Assembly: GCA_037190175.1 (NCBI GenBank)
Contig: JBBCJM010000076.1
Span: 1-54,928 of the forward strand
DNA: 54,928 nt
Reading direction: 5' to 3'
Source of the DNA: JBBCJM01 sp037190175
GTDB taxonomy: Bacteria; Pseudomonadota; Alphaproteobacteria; Rhodobacterales; Rhodobacteraceae
The position numbers were made by a program, and so were the translations under genes. The notes below the pieces were generated by a model, which was not told the DNA's origin, ran no database searches, and worked only from the letters and a program-made list of their open reading frames with translations. The number at the start of each line of letters is the position of its first letter. The first letter of the stretch is position 1. Shown one piece after another: positions 14,982 through 23,316 of the stretch.

Positions 14982-16841
14982 TCAACTGGTCAGCCGCGCG
15001 CGGGCGGCGTTCTCGATGTAGCTGGCATAGGCGGCCCGCAGCTGTTCGGAGCCGCCGACCTCGGGCACGGCGACATCCCACCAGCAGCCCGCGCCCTCCA
15101 GGCCCTCGCCCGGGCCGGCCTCGGCGGTGGTCTCGATCACGATGACGCTGGGCCTGTCGCGGCTGCGGGCCTCGCGGATCGCCTGCTGCAATTCCTCCAG
15201 CGAGCGCGCCTTGACGGCATGTGCCCCCATGCTGGCGGCGTGGGAGACATAGTCGATCTCGGGCTGTTCCTCGACGGTGCAATCGACATAGAGGTTATTG
15301 AACCGGGCGCCACCCGTGGCCTGCTGCAAGCGGTTGATGCAGCCGAAGCCGCGGTTGTCGGTCAGGACCACGGTGAAGGGAATGCGCCGCATCACCGCGG
15401 TGGCAAGTTCGGCATTGGCCATCATGTAGCTGCCGTCGCCGACGAAGCAGATCACCTCGCGGTCCGGGCGGGCAAGCTTGACGCCCATGGCGCCGGCGAT
15501 CTCGTATCCCATGCAGGAATAGCCGTATTCCATGTGATACCCGCCCTGCGACGCCTGCCACAGCAGCTTGAGCGCGCCCGGCATGGTGCCGGCGGCGCAC
15601 ATGGCGATGGTCGCCGCGGTGCTGGCGCGCTGCACCGCGCCGATCACCTGGGCATCGGTGGGAAGCGCCCCCGCCGCCGGCGCGGCGGCGCATTTGGCAT
15701 CGACCGCCGCCAGCCAGCCCGCGCGGGCCGCGGCATCGAAAGCCGTGGCGCGGTGGTCGCCCAGCGCCGCCGAAAGCCGTTCCAGCGCGACCCGGGCATC
15801 GGCCACCAGGCTGACGGCGCCGTGCCTGGCTGCGTCATGGCCCTGGGTGTTGATCGAGACGAGCCGTGCCCCCTCCGCAAGGATCGTGCGCGAGCCGGTG
15901 GTGAAATCCTGCAACCGCGTGCCGATCCCGATCACCAGATCGGCTGCCGAAAGCGCGGCATTGGCCGCAGCCGATCCGTCGACGCCGGCGGCGCCCAGGT
16001 TCATCGGATGCGCCTGCGCCAGCGCCGACTTGCCGGCCTGGGTCTCGGTCACCGGAATGCCGTGGCGGGTGGCGAACGCGCCCAGCGCCGCCTCGGCCCC
16101 CGAATAGATCACGCCGCCGCCGCAGATGATCGCCGGGCGCCGGGCGTCGCGGATCAGGGCGGCGACCTCGTCCAGCTCCCGCGCGTCGGGTTCCGGGCGG
16201 CGGATGTGCCAGATCCGGGGCGCAAAGAAGTCCTCGGGCCAGTCGAACGCCTCGGTCTGCACGTCCTGGCAGAAGGCAAGGCAGACAGGCCCGCAGTTCG
16301 CCGGATCCGTCATCACCCGCAGCGCCCGCGGCAGCGCGGTGAGAAGATGCTCGGGCCGCAGGATGCGGTCGAAATAGCGCACCACGGGGCGGAAGGTGTC
16401 ATTGGCGCTGACCGTGGCATCGTCGAAATCCTCGATCTGCTGGAGAACCGGGTCGGGCCTGCGGTTGGCGAAGACATCGCCGGGGATGAACAGCACCGGC
16501 AGCCGGTTCACATGCGCCAATGCCGCCGCGGTGACCATGTTCGTCGCCCCCGGCCCGATGGAAGAGGTCACCGCATGGGCCTGCCCGCGCGCCCTGGCCT
16601 TGGCGAAGGCGATGGCGGCATGGGCCATGGTCTGTTCGTTCTGGCCCCGCCAGGTCGGGAAGGGCTGGTTCCCGCACAGGTCGCCGTGCTGGCCCTGATG
16701 CAGCGCCTCGCCCAGCCCCGCCACATTGCCGTGGCCGAAGATCGCCCACATGCCCTCGATGAACCGCTCGCCCTCGGCCGTCATCTGGACGCCCAGCCAG
16801 CGCACCATCGCCTGCGCGGCCGTCAGTCGGATCGTGGTCAT
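14982..16841 (-). CDS. iolD: 3D-(3,5/4)-trihydroxycyclohexane-1,2-dione hydrolase IolD
   Basis: 619 residues from the ATG at 16841. It is a thiamine-diphosphate enzyme that opens the inositol-derived ring to 5-deoxy-glucuronate. The N-terminal Pyr domain has GMWAIFGHGNVAGLGEAL and the catalytic-Glu-type region near QNEQTMAHAAIAFAK. The central domain has RPAIICGGGVIYSGA, and the C-terminal PP domain has EYGYSCMGYEIAGAMG and the ThDP motif GDGSYMMANAELATAV … NRGFGCINRLQ. The length is normal for IolD. The start overlaps the stop of iolC by four bases (ATGA), so the two are translationally coupled. Confidence 0.97.
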   Translation of the reverse strand: MTTIRLTAAQAMVRWLGVQMTAEGERFIEGMWAIFGHGNVAGLGEALHQGQHGDLCGNQPFPTWRGQNEQTMAHAAIAFAKARARGQAHAVTSSIGPGATNMVTAAALAHVNRLPVLFIPGDVFANRRPDPVLQQIEDFDDATVSANDTFRPVVRYFDRILRPEHLLTALPRALRVMTDPANCGPVCLAFCQDVQTEAFDWPEDFFAPRIWHIRRPEPDARELDEVAALIRDARRPAIICGGGVIYSGAEAALGAFATRHGIPVTETQAGKSALAQAHPMNLGAAGVDGSAAANAALSAADLVIGIGTRLQDFTTGSRTILAEGARLVSINTQGHDAARHGAVSLVADARVALERLSAALGDHRATAFDAAARAGWLAAVDAKCAAAPAAGALPTDAQVIGAVQRASTAATIAMCAAGTMPGALKLLWQASQGGYHMEYGYSCMGYEIAGAMGVKLARPDREVICFVGDGSYMMANAELATAVMRRIPFTVVLTDNRGFGCINRLQQATGGARFNNLYVDCTVEEQPEIDYVSHAASMGAHAVKARSLEELQQAIREARSRDRPSVIVIETTAEAGPGEGLEGAGCWWDVAVPEVGGSEQLRAAYASYIENAARARLTS

Positions 16842-18790
16842 GCTCGAGCCTCCTTGCGGGCGGGCTGGCCGGCCCCTGTCTGCGCATCCCTGCGCGCCTC
16901 GTCCCAGATCCCCGCCAGCCGGGCAAAGCGCGCGGACATTTCGGCCACGGCTTCGGCGTCGCCGATCCTTCCCGCCATCCAGGCCCGCGCCACCTCGCCG
17001 AAGATCGTGCGGCCCACGGCGAAGCCCTTCACCTGCGGAAAGGCGGCGGCGGCGGCAAAACTGGCCGCCAGCTCCGCCTCGGGCGCATCGAGGCCAAGGA
17101 CCAGGATGCCGCGGATGTGGGGGTCGTGGTCGCCGATCGCGGCGACCACATGGCGCCAGCCGGCTTCGGTCTTCATCGGCTCCAGCTTCCACCAGTCGGG
17201 AAAGACGCCGGCGGCATAGAACTGGCGGACGAGGCGGGCCGTGGTGTCGTCATCGACCCGCCCGATCCTGGAGGGAATGATTTCCAGCAGGAATTCCAGA
17301 TCGTTGCGCCGCGCCGCGTCGAACAGCCGTTTCACCGTCTTCTCCTGATCGGCGCGGGTGCCGGCATCGTCGTCGGGGTGGCAGAAGCACAGCACCTTGA
17401 CCACGGTCTCGCGCGCCCAGGCTTCCAGCCCGCCGCAATCGGCGCCCAGCTCCGGCTCCAGCCGCAGCGGGCGGGAACCGGGCCATTCGCAGGGCCGGCC
17501 GATCCAGAGGCCCGATCCGCTGGCCGCGTGCAGCGCCGAACGGCCGATCCGGCTGTCGCACAGGATGCCATAGCCGGGGCGGCCGCCCTGCACGGCCAGC
17601 GCCGCCTTCAGGCACAGATCCTTGAAGGCCGAGCCTTTCGTCGGGCTGTAGCCCTCCATCTCCTCCAGCTGCATCCGGTGGTCGAAGGCGAAGATGCGGC
17701 AGTCCGGCCAGTCGGGCAGGCCGCGCCGCGCGCGGTTCGTCGACCAGTGGATCTGCTCCAGCTCGGCATCGTTGCGCAGGTCGGGGCGGATCACGCCGCG
17801 CGCGAGAAAGAATTCCAGCTCCGCAAGGCTGGGATAGGCCGGGGTGCAGCCATGACGGCTGACCGCCAGTGCCCCGCAGGCATTGGCGTATTCCAATGCC
17901 CTGGGCCAGTCCTCGCCGTCCAGCCAGCCCTTCATCAGCCCCGAAAAGAACCCGTCGCCGGCGCCCAGCACGTTGAACACCTCGATGGGAAAGCCCGGGC
18001 CGGTCTGCCCCTGGTCGAAACTGTCGGGGATCGGGCCGTCGAAGGCCACGGCCCCCGCCGCGCCGCGTTTGCACACCAGCACCGCAGGGGTCACGGCGCG
18101 CACGGCGCGCAGCGCGGCGATGGTGTCGGTGGTGCCGCCGGCGATGTGGAATTCCTCTTCGGTGCCCACGATCAGATCGAAATGGTGCAGGGTCGATTGC
18201 AGCCTGGCCGTGACCCTGGCGCTTTCCACGAAGCGGCTTTCCCCCGCGCCATGGCCGGCGACGCCCCAGAGGTTCGGGCGGTAGTCGATATCCAGCGCGG
18301 TCCTTGCGCCGTGGCTGCGCGCCAGCCTCAGCGCCTTCAGCACCGCGGCTTCGGTCCGCGGGTGGCTCAGATGCGTGCCGGTCGCCAGCACCGCGCGGGT
18401 TTCCGCGATCAGCGCCTCGTCGATGTCGGCTTCGCCAAGCGCCATGTCGGCGCAGTTCTCGCGGTAGAAGATCAGCGGAAACCGTTCCTCGTCGCGGATG
18501 CCCAGGATCACCAGCGCGGTCAGGCGCTCGGGGTCGGTCGCCACCCCCCGCACGTCCACCCCCTCGCGCACCAACTGCTCGCGGATGAAGCGGCCCATGT
18601 GCTCGTCGCCCACCCGGGTGATCAGCGCCGACTTCAGCCCCAGCCGCGCCGTGCCGCAGGCGATGTTCGTCGGGCTGCCGCCGATGTACTTGCGGAACGA
18701 CCCCATGTCCTCCAGCCGGCCGCCGACCTGGGCGCCATAGAGATCGACGCCCGCGCGGCCGATGGTGACGACATCCAAGGTCTTGCGCAT
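16838..18790 (-). CDS. iolC: Fused 5-dehydro-2-deoxygluconokinase/DUF2090 aldolase-like protein IolC
   Basis: 650 residues from the ATG at 18790, preceded by GGGAGGGAAGGG. Residues 1-330 are a PfkB-type kinase (VVTIGRAGVDLYG, GGSPTNIACGTARLG, and GAGDGFFSGLMKGW with the catalytic Asp). Residues about 335-640 form a DUF2090 domain (FAFDHRMQLEEM, KVLCFCHPDDD, LLEIIPSRIG, WWKLEPMKTEAGW, GFAVGRTIFGEVA), an aldolase-like barrel. The fusion is known in proteobacteria: the kinase phosphorylates 2-deoxy-5-keto-D-gluconate and the second domain is taken to be the aldolase giving dihydroxyacetone phosphate and malonate semialdehyde. No separate iolJ is seen here, which agrees with that role. Confidence 0.95.
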   Translation of the reverse strand: MRKTLDVVTIGRAGVDLYGAQVGGRLEDMGSFRKYIGGSPTNIACGTARLGLKSALITRVGDEHMGRFIREQLVREGVDVRGVATDPERLTALVILGIRDEERFPLIFYRENCADMALGEADIDEALIAETRAVLATGTHLSHPRTEAAVLKALRLARSHGARTALDIDYRPNLWGVAGHGAGESRFVESARVTARLQSTLHHFDLIVGTEEEFHIAGGTTDTIAALRAVRAVTPAVLVCKRGAAGAVAFDGPIPDSFDQGQTGPGFPIEVFNVLGAGDGFFSGLMKGWLDGEDWPRALEYANACGALAVSRHGCTPAYPSLAELEFFLARGVIRPDLRNDAELEQIHWSTNRARRGLPDWPDCRIFAFDHRMQLEEMEGYSPTKGSAFKDLCLKAALAVQGGRPGYGILCDSRIGRSALHAASGSGLWIGRPCEWPGSRPLRLEPELGADCGGLEAWARETVVKVLCFCHPDDDAGTRADQEKTVKRLFDAARRNDLEFLLEIIPSRIGRVDDDTTARLVRQFYAAGVFPDWWKLEPMKTEAGWRHVVAAIGDHDPHIRGILVLGLDAPEAELAASFAAAAAFPQVKGFAVGRTIFGEVARAWMAGRIGDAEAVAEMSARFARLAGIWDEARRDAQTGAGQPARKEARA

Positions 18791-18849
18791 GCCCTTCCCT
18801 CCCCGGACGAGCAGGGCGCGCCCGAGGCCGCGCCCATGGGTGACGGTCG

Positions 18850-19857
18850 CTAGCGGCCCAGCATCGCGGGCGTGACCTCGACGCCCTGGCCCGAGGCGCG
18901 CGAAAGGGTCGCCGCCTCGGCACAGGCCAGCGCGGCGATCCCCTCGGCCAGCGACACCGGCATCGGGCCGCCCGCGCCCACCGCCTGGACAAAGGCCGCC
19001 CATTCCGCCTCGTAGGCATGCATGTACCGCTCGAGAAAGAAGTAGAGCGGCCTGGCGGAGGTGGCGCCGGCGGTGGTGATCTTCCGCACCGTGTTCTCCA
19101 GCACGTTGTCCGCCTGCAGAAGCCCGCCGGACCCCAGAAGCTCCATCCGCTGGTCATAGCCATAGCCGGCGCGGCGCGAGTTCCTGATGACCGCGATCCG
19201 GCCGTCATCCCAGGCCAGCGTCACCACCGCGGTATCCACATCCCCCGCCGCGCCGATCGCGGCATCGACCACCGAGGATCCGACCGCCGTCACCCGCCGG
19301 GGCGCGCTGCCCATGATCCAGCAGGCAATGTCGAAGTCGTGGATCATCATGTCGCGGAACAGCCCGCCCGAGACCTTGACGTAAGAGACCGGCGGCGGGG
19401 CGGGATCGAACGAGGTGATGGACAGGAGTTCGGGCTTGCCGATCTCTCCCCCGTCCGCCGCGGCCTTCAGCGCGGCGAAGTTCGGATCGAAGCGGCGGTT
19501 GAAGCCGATCATCACCGGCCGCCCGTTCGGGCGCACGCGGGCCTCGCAGGCCAGCGCGCGTTGCAGCGACAGATCGACCGGCTTTTCGCACAGCACGGCC
19601 TTGCCGGCCTCCGTCGCGCGCTCGATCAGGTCGGAATGCGTGTCGGTCGAGGTGGCGATCAGCACGGCGTCGATGGCGGGATCCGCCAGGATGTCGTCGA
19701 CCGTGCGGGCCGCGGCCCCGTGTTGCGCCGCCAGCTTTTCCGCGGCCCCGGCCAGGACGTCGGCCACGGCGACAAGCCGGCTGCCGGGATGGGCCGCAAT
19801 GACCCCGGCATGCACCTGGCCGATGCGACCCGCTCCCAGAAGAGCTACCCTGATCAT
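18850..19857 (-). CDS. iolG: Inositol 2-dehydrogenase IolG
   Basis: 335 residues, Gfo/Idh/MocA family. The NAD-binding Rossmann motif is VALLGAGRIGQVHAGVI, with ATSTDTHSDLIERA and the conserved EKPVDLSL (catalytic Lys). GFNRRFDPNFAALK, SGGLFRDMMIHDFDIACWIMG (catalytic Asp/His pair) and YGYDQRMELLGSGG match inositol dehydrogenases. It oxidises myo-inositol to 2-keto-myo-inositol. The ATG at 19857 has GGAGG upstream. As first gene of the iol operon it faces the LacI-type regulator across a gap holding inverted repeats. Confidence 0.95.
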   Translation of the reverse strand: MIRVALLGAGRIGQVHAGVIAAHPGSRLVAVADVLAGAAEKLAAQHGAAARTVDDILADPAIDAVLIATSTDTHSDLIERATEAGKAVLCEKPVDLSLQRALACEARVRPNGRPVMIGFNRRFDPNFAALKAAADGGEIGKPELLSITSFDPAPPPVSYVKVSGGLFRDMMIHDFDIACWIMGSAPRRVTAVGSSVVDAAIGAAGDVDTAVVTLAWDDGRIAVIRNSRRAGYGYDQRMELLGSGGLLQADNVLENTVRKITTAGATSARPLYFFLERYMHAYEAEWAAFVQAVGAGGPMPVSLAEGIAALACAEAATLSRASGQGVEVTPAMLGR

Positions 19858-19907
19858 CTGCCCAGCCTCCCGATTCCGCAGCGACGGCGGTGCTCATTCA
19901 TCATTTT

Positions 19908-19925
19908 TCTGCACTGGCGTGCAAC
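19908..19925. promoter_or_regulatory. Candidate LacI-family operator (iolG-proximal)
   Basis: TCTGCAC-TGGC-GTGCAAC: the right arm is the full half-site GTGCAAC and the left arm matches GTTGCAC at five of seven positions, with the same four-base spacer as the perfect copy near 20101. It lies about 50 bases upstream of the iolG start, where a repressor could block the promoter. Confidence 0.5.
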
Positions 19926-20100
19926 CGCAATCCTGGCCCCGCCGCACCGGGATGCTCTCCACTTTCGGGCGAGTTTCCCCCGGCGCCCCCAATTCTTCAA
20001 GGACCGGATGGGCGGCCGAAGCAACATGGGCATCGACCCGCTTCGGCCCTGCGGGGCTGCTCCCTGCCTCGGCGGGCAGCCGGGGTGCGGATCGAGCGCG

Positions 20101-20128
20101 GTTGCACAGTGGTGCAACATCGTTGCAC
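20101..20128. promoter_or_regulatory. Candidate LacI-family operator cluster (regulator-proximal)
   Basis: Three copies of one seven-base half-site sit in 28 bases. GTTGCAC (20101-20107) and GTGCAAC (20112-20118) form a perfect inverted repeat around AGTG. GTTGCAC (20122-20128) follows three bases later, making a second, outward-facing dyad. This is the expected form of a LacI/GalR-type operator upstream of its own regulator gene. Confidence 0.65.
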
Positions 20129-20253
20129 GGATCGGCCGCCGCACGGCTGCCCCGGCTTGCTTTTCCGCGCCGCCTCCTGAATGAAAGCCGTGGGCACGGC
20201 GACGCTTGCCCGTGCAGGCCGGCGTGATTTCACGGGATCAGGAAGAAGTGGCG

Positions 20254-21267
20254 GTGGCGAAGTCCAAGCTGAAACCCAAGAGGGCCTCGGTCAGTGCCAG
20301 CAAGGTCGCCGAACTTGCAGGCGTCTCGCGTTCGGCCGTGTCGCGCACCTTCACCCACGGGGCCAGCGTTTCGCCCGAGACGCGGGCCAAGGTGCTGTCC
20401 GCGGCGGAAAAGCTGGGCTACCACGTCAACCATCTGGCGCGGGGGCTGATCCACCACCGATCCGGCATCGTCTGCCTGATCGTGGCCGAGATGCAGACGC
20501 CCTTTCAGGCCGGCTTCGTCGAGGCCGCGACCCGGGCGCTCCAGGCCAAGGGCAAGGTGGTGATGGTCCTGAACACCGCCGGCCAGCCCGCCAATGTCGA
20601 GGCGGCGCTGCGCCAGACCCTGAACTACCGCGCCGAGGCGACGGTCGTGGTCTCGGGCGCGCCGCCGCTTTCGCTGGTGGAAACCTGCATCGAGAACGGC
20701 CAGCGGGTCATCCTCATCAACCGCAACGATCCCATCGAGGGCCCGCAGTTCGTGATGGTCGAGAACGAGGCTGCGGCGACCGAGGCCTTCTTCATGCTGC
20801 GCCGCGCGGGCTGCCGGCGGCTTGCCGTGGTCAGTTCCACCGCCGGCACGCCCAGCCTTGTCGCGCGCGAGACGGCCTTTGCCGCCGCGGCCGGGGCGGC
20901 CGGCATCGAGGTGATGACCAGCCGCGCGGGGCCGACCGGCTATGCTTCGGGCGCGGAAAGCGCGCGGCAGCTGCTGGCCGGGTCGAACCGGCCGGACGGG
21001 GTGTTCTGCGTGACGGACCTGCTGGCGCTGGGCTTCCTCGACGCCGCGCGGATCGAGTTCCGGCTGCGGGTGCCCGACGACCTGTGCGTCATGGGGTTCG
21101 ACGACATCCCGGCGGCAGGCTGGCTGGGCCACGACCTGACGACCTTCCGACAGCCCATCGCCGAGATGGCGTCCCATATCGCCGAAATGCTGGAGCGCGA
21201 GGACGGCGACCCCCCCGTGATGCGCTTTCCCGCGCGCGTGGTCTGGCGCAAGACGGTCCGGCCCTAG
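20254..21267 (+). CDS. LacI-family transcriptional regulator
   Basis: 337 residues from a GTG at 20254, chosen because AGGAAG lies eight bases upstream; the open frame extends to 20206 through weaker GTG and TTG codons. The N-terminal LacI helix-turn-helix is SASKVAELAGVSRSAVSRTF, followed by the hinge helix LGYHVNHLARGL. The effector domain has IVCLIVAEMQTPFQAGFVEAA, VILINRNDPIEG, PDGVFCVTDLLALGFLD and CVMGFDDIPAAGWL, as in sugar-responsive members. It diverges from iolG, so inositol or an early intermediate is the likely inducer. Rhizobial iol genes often use an RpiR-type regulator, so a LacI-type controller is a difference worth noting. Confidence 0.92.
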   Translation: MAKSKLKPKRASVSASKVAELAGVSRSAVSRTFTHGASVSPETRAKVLSAAEKLGYHVNHLARGLIHHRSGIVCLIVAEMQTPFQAGFVEAATRALQAKGKVVMVLNTAGQPANVEAALRQTLNYRAEATVVVSGAPPLSLVETCIENGQRVILINRNDPIEGPQFVMVENEAAATEAFFMLRRAGCRRLAVVSSTAGTPSLVARETAFAAAAGAAGIEVMTSRAGPTGYASGAESARQLLAGSNRPDGVFCVTDLLALGFLDAARIEFRLRVPDDLCVMGFDDIPAAGWLGHDLTTFRQPIAEMASHIAEMLEREDGDPPVMRFPARVVWRKTVRP

Positions 21268-21314
21268 GAAGGATCGACAACCACCTCAACCGCCGGCGGC
21301 AGATGCGGGAACCG

Positions 21315-22388
21315 TCAGCGCCCGAGGAAATGCCGGCCGACCTCTTCGAAGAGCCGCAGGTCCAGCAGCGAATCCTCCAGCGTGGTCTTGACCGGGGCGC
21401 CGTCCGCGATGGCCGCATGCAGCGCGTTCAGCTCCAGCCGGAAGGGATCCTCGTAGACCGGCCCGAAGATCTCGGTGCCCGTGTCGGTGTCGGTGGAGGT
21501 CGTGACCTCCAGCCGGGTGGGCAGGTTGCGGATGTAGGGCGTGTCGTAATTCAACCGGAAATGCTGGGTCTGGGTGATGACCTCGATCCCCGCGTCGAAG
21601 CGGGACACATCGTCGATCACCGCCTCGTAGAGCGCGGTGAAATGGCCGTAGTCGAACAGCGCGATCACCGTCTCGCCGCCGTGCTGCACCGCGTGGCGGC
21701 AGGCGAGCGGCATCCCCAGCAGCTCGCGCATGGCCGAGAAGGAATGCGAGGAGAGGCCGGTCAGCACCTGATGCGCCCGCAGCGCATCCGCCGGGCAATC
21801 CTCGCCCATGGCGGTGCGGCGCATCGCCTCGGCCCGCCGCCCGCCGTCGGCGACGGTCCCGGCCGGCAGGTCGGTCGGGCGGAAGACCGGGCGGGTCTGC
21901 GCGGTGAAGAAGGGCGCCTCGCGGATCACGTCGCGGACACGGACGTGGCGGATGGCGGAGAGCGGCGGCAGGCGGCGCTTCAGCTCCAGATAGGGGCGCG
22001 AGAAGCGGCGCATGTAGCCGACGAAGACCACCTGCGCGGGGTCGCGCGGCAGGGCGAGGATCGGCTCCAGCTGCGCCGCGGTCAGCGCGACCGGCTTCTC
22101 GATGAAGACGTGGCGGCCCGAGAGGATCGCCTGCTCAAGCAGTTCGGCATGCAGGTGGTCGGGGGTCAGGATGAAGATCACGTCCAGGTCGCCATCCGCG
22201 ATCAGCGCCGCGGCGTCGGGATGGGCCACCGCCGCGTTGTAGCGTTGCGCGACATGGGCGGTCAGGCTGGGCGACAGGTCGGTGACGGCATGGACCCCGA
22301 AGCGCGGGTCGTCGGCCAGCAGCGGCAGGTGCATGAGCTGGGCGACCTCGCCCAGGCCGATCAGGCCGACCTTGAGGGGCAGGGTCAT
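21315..22388 (-). CDS. Gfo/Idh/MocA family oxidoreductase
   Basis: 357 residues from the ATG at 22388, which overlaps the stop of the isomerase gene by four bases. The Rossmann motif is VGLIGLGEVAQLMHLPLL, with FILTPDHLHAELLEQA and the conserved FIEKPVALT. The middle (FVGYMRRFSRPYLELKRRL, LTGLSSHSFSAMRELLG) follows the Gfo/Idh/MocA substrate domain, but the usual GG-x-x-x-D-x-x-x-H pattern is replaced by SSHSFSAM, so the catalytic residues differ from IolG. It is probably an NAD(P)-dependent sugar or inositol dehydrogenase for a second ring substrate or a released sugar. It ends 47 bases from the convergent regulator gene. Confidence 0.88.
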   Translation of the reverse strand: MTLPLKVGLIGLGEVAQLMHLPLLADDPRFGVHAVTDLSPSLTAHVAQRYNAAVAHPDAAALIADGDLDVIFILTPDHLHAELLEQAILSGRHVFIEKPVALTAAQLEPILALPRDPAQVVFVGYMRRFSRPYLELKRRLPPLSAIRHVRVRDVIREAPFFTAQTRPVFRPTDLPAGTVADGGRRAEAMRRTAMGEDCPADALRAHQVLTGLSSHSFSAMRELLGMPLACRHAVQHGGETVIALFDYGHFTALYEAVIDDVSRFDAGIEVITQTQHFRLNYDTPYIRNLPTRLEVTTSTDTDTGTEIFGPVYEDPFRLELNALHAAIADGAPVKTTLEDSLLDLRLFEEVGRHFLGR

Positions 22389-23239
22389 GCGGCGATCCCC
22401 TTGAGGTAGTCGAGGTTGCGGCGGGCGAGCGCCTCGGGCGTCTCGGCGGCGTTCTCGGTCACGTCCTGCTCGACCACCACCGGGCCGGCGAAGCCGCGGG
22501 CCTGCAGCAGGCGCATCACGGCGCGGATGTCGACCACGCCGTCGGGCAGCGGGCACATGGCGCCGGCGGCGAAAGCGTCCGCCGCCGGCAGCGTCCCCCC
22601 GCGCACCCGGGCACGCACGGCCCCGTCCACGTTCTTCAGATGCATGTAGGCGATGCGGGGAAAGACCCTCTCCATGTAGGCGAGCACGTCCTGGTCGCGG
22701 AAGGCGTGGTGGCCGGTGTCGAAGCAGAGGTCGATGTCGGTGTCGCTGAGCAGCCGGTCGATCTGCGGCTCGTATTCCACCGCGGTCAGGACATGGGGGT
22801 GGAAGGAGAGCTTCAGCCCGTGCTTGCCCGTGACCAGATCCTGCGCCGCGCGGATCATGGCGCAGAGCGCCTGCCATCCGGCGGCATCCAGCACGCCCTC
22901 GGCCCCCGGCGGATAGGCGTTGCTTTCGTCCATGATCACCAGATGCGCGGCGCCCAGCCCGGCCAGCAGCGCGGCCAGTTCGTCGAGCACCTTCAGCAGC
23001 TCCGCTCCGCTGCCGGGGTCCGCGAAGGTGTGGCAATGGGTGGCGCCGATCAGCGTCAGGCCGCGGCGGGCAAGCTCGTCGCGCAGCAGGCCCGCGTCCT
23101 TTGGCAGGAAGCCGAACGGGCCGAGTTCCGTGCCGCGATAGCCGGCGGCGGCGACCTGATCGAGGTACTGCTCCCAGGTGTAGCTGTTGCCATGGGGATA
23201 GTAGATGCCCCAGGAGCAGGGGGCGTTGCCGATCAGCAT
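22385..23239 (-). CDS. IolE-like sugar phosphate isomerase/epimerase (TIM barrel)
   Basis: 284 residues from the ATG at 23239; an in-frame ATG at 23299 would add 20 residues unlike the family. The xylose-isomerase-like barrel shows IGNAPCSWGIYYPHGN, YRGTELGPFGF, IGATHCHTFADPG, KLSFHPHVLTAVEYEPQ, LCFDTGHHAF, IAYMHLKNVDG and VVVEQDVTEN, with the metal-ligand Glu, Asp, His and Glu positions kept. It resembles IolE/IolH/IolI proteins. Coupled to the oxidoreductase gene downstream, it makes a second dehydrogenase-isomerase pair parallel to IolG-IolE. It is divergent from the DUF5054 gene, sharing a 77-base gap. Confidence 0.87.
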   Translation of the reverse strand: MLIGNAPCSWGIYYPHGNSYTWEQYLDQVAAAGYRGTELGPFGFLPKDAGLLRDELARRGLTLIGATHCHTFADPGSGAELLKVLDELAALLAGLGAAHLVIMDESNAYPPGAEGVLDAAGWQALCAMIRAAQDLVTGKHGLKLSFHPHVLTAVEYEPQIDRLLSDTDIDLCFDTGHHAFRDQDVLAYMERVFPRIAYMHLKNVDGAVRARVRGGTLPAADAFAAGAMCPLPDGVVDIRAVMRLLQARGFAGPVVVEQDVTENAAETPEALARRNLDYLKGIAA

Positions 23240-23316
23240 GGTGCGGGGCCTCGGGGTGGTTGCCTCGTGCCATCGAACAGATAGAGAGGGCGGTGTCAAA
23301 GCCCCGCGTCGCCGCC

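Larger units (their letters stand above)
19858..20253. promoter_or_regulatory. Divergent regulatory gap between iolG and the LacI-type regulator
   Basis: About 396 bases without a gene, holding the promoters of iolG (minus) and of the regulator (plus). The iolG-proximal part is AT-rich (19890-19912). Two inverted repeats with a shared half-site are visible and listed separately. Frames that cross this gap on either strand lack ribosome sites and domain signals. Confidence 0.7.

Noticed and set aside
13186..17219. Plus-strand open frames of 611 and 666 codons antisense to iolB, iolE, iolD and iolC
   Set aside because: Low-complexity composition typical of GC-rich antisense frames; the iol genes on the other strand are certain.
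23255..23275. GTTGC-CTC-GTGC in the isomerase/DUF5054 divergent gap as a third iol-type operator
   Set aside because: Arms and spacer do not fit the GTTGCAC-N4-GTGCAAC pattern closely enough.
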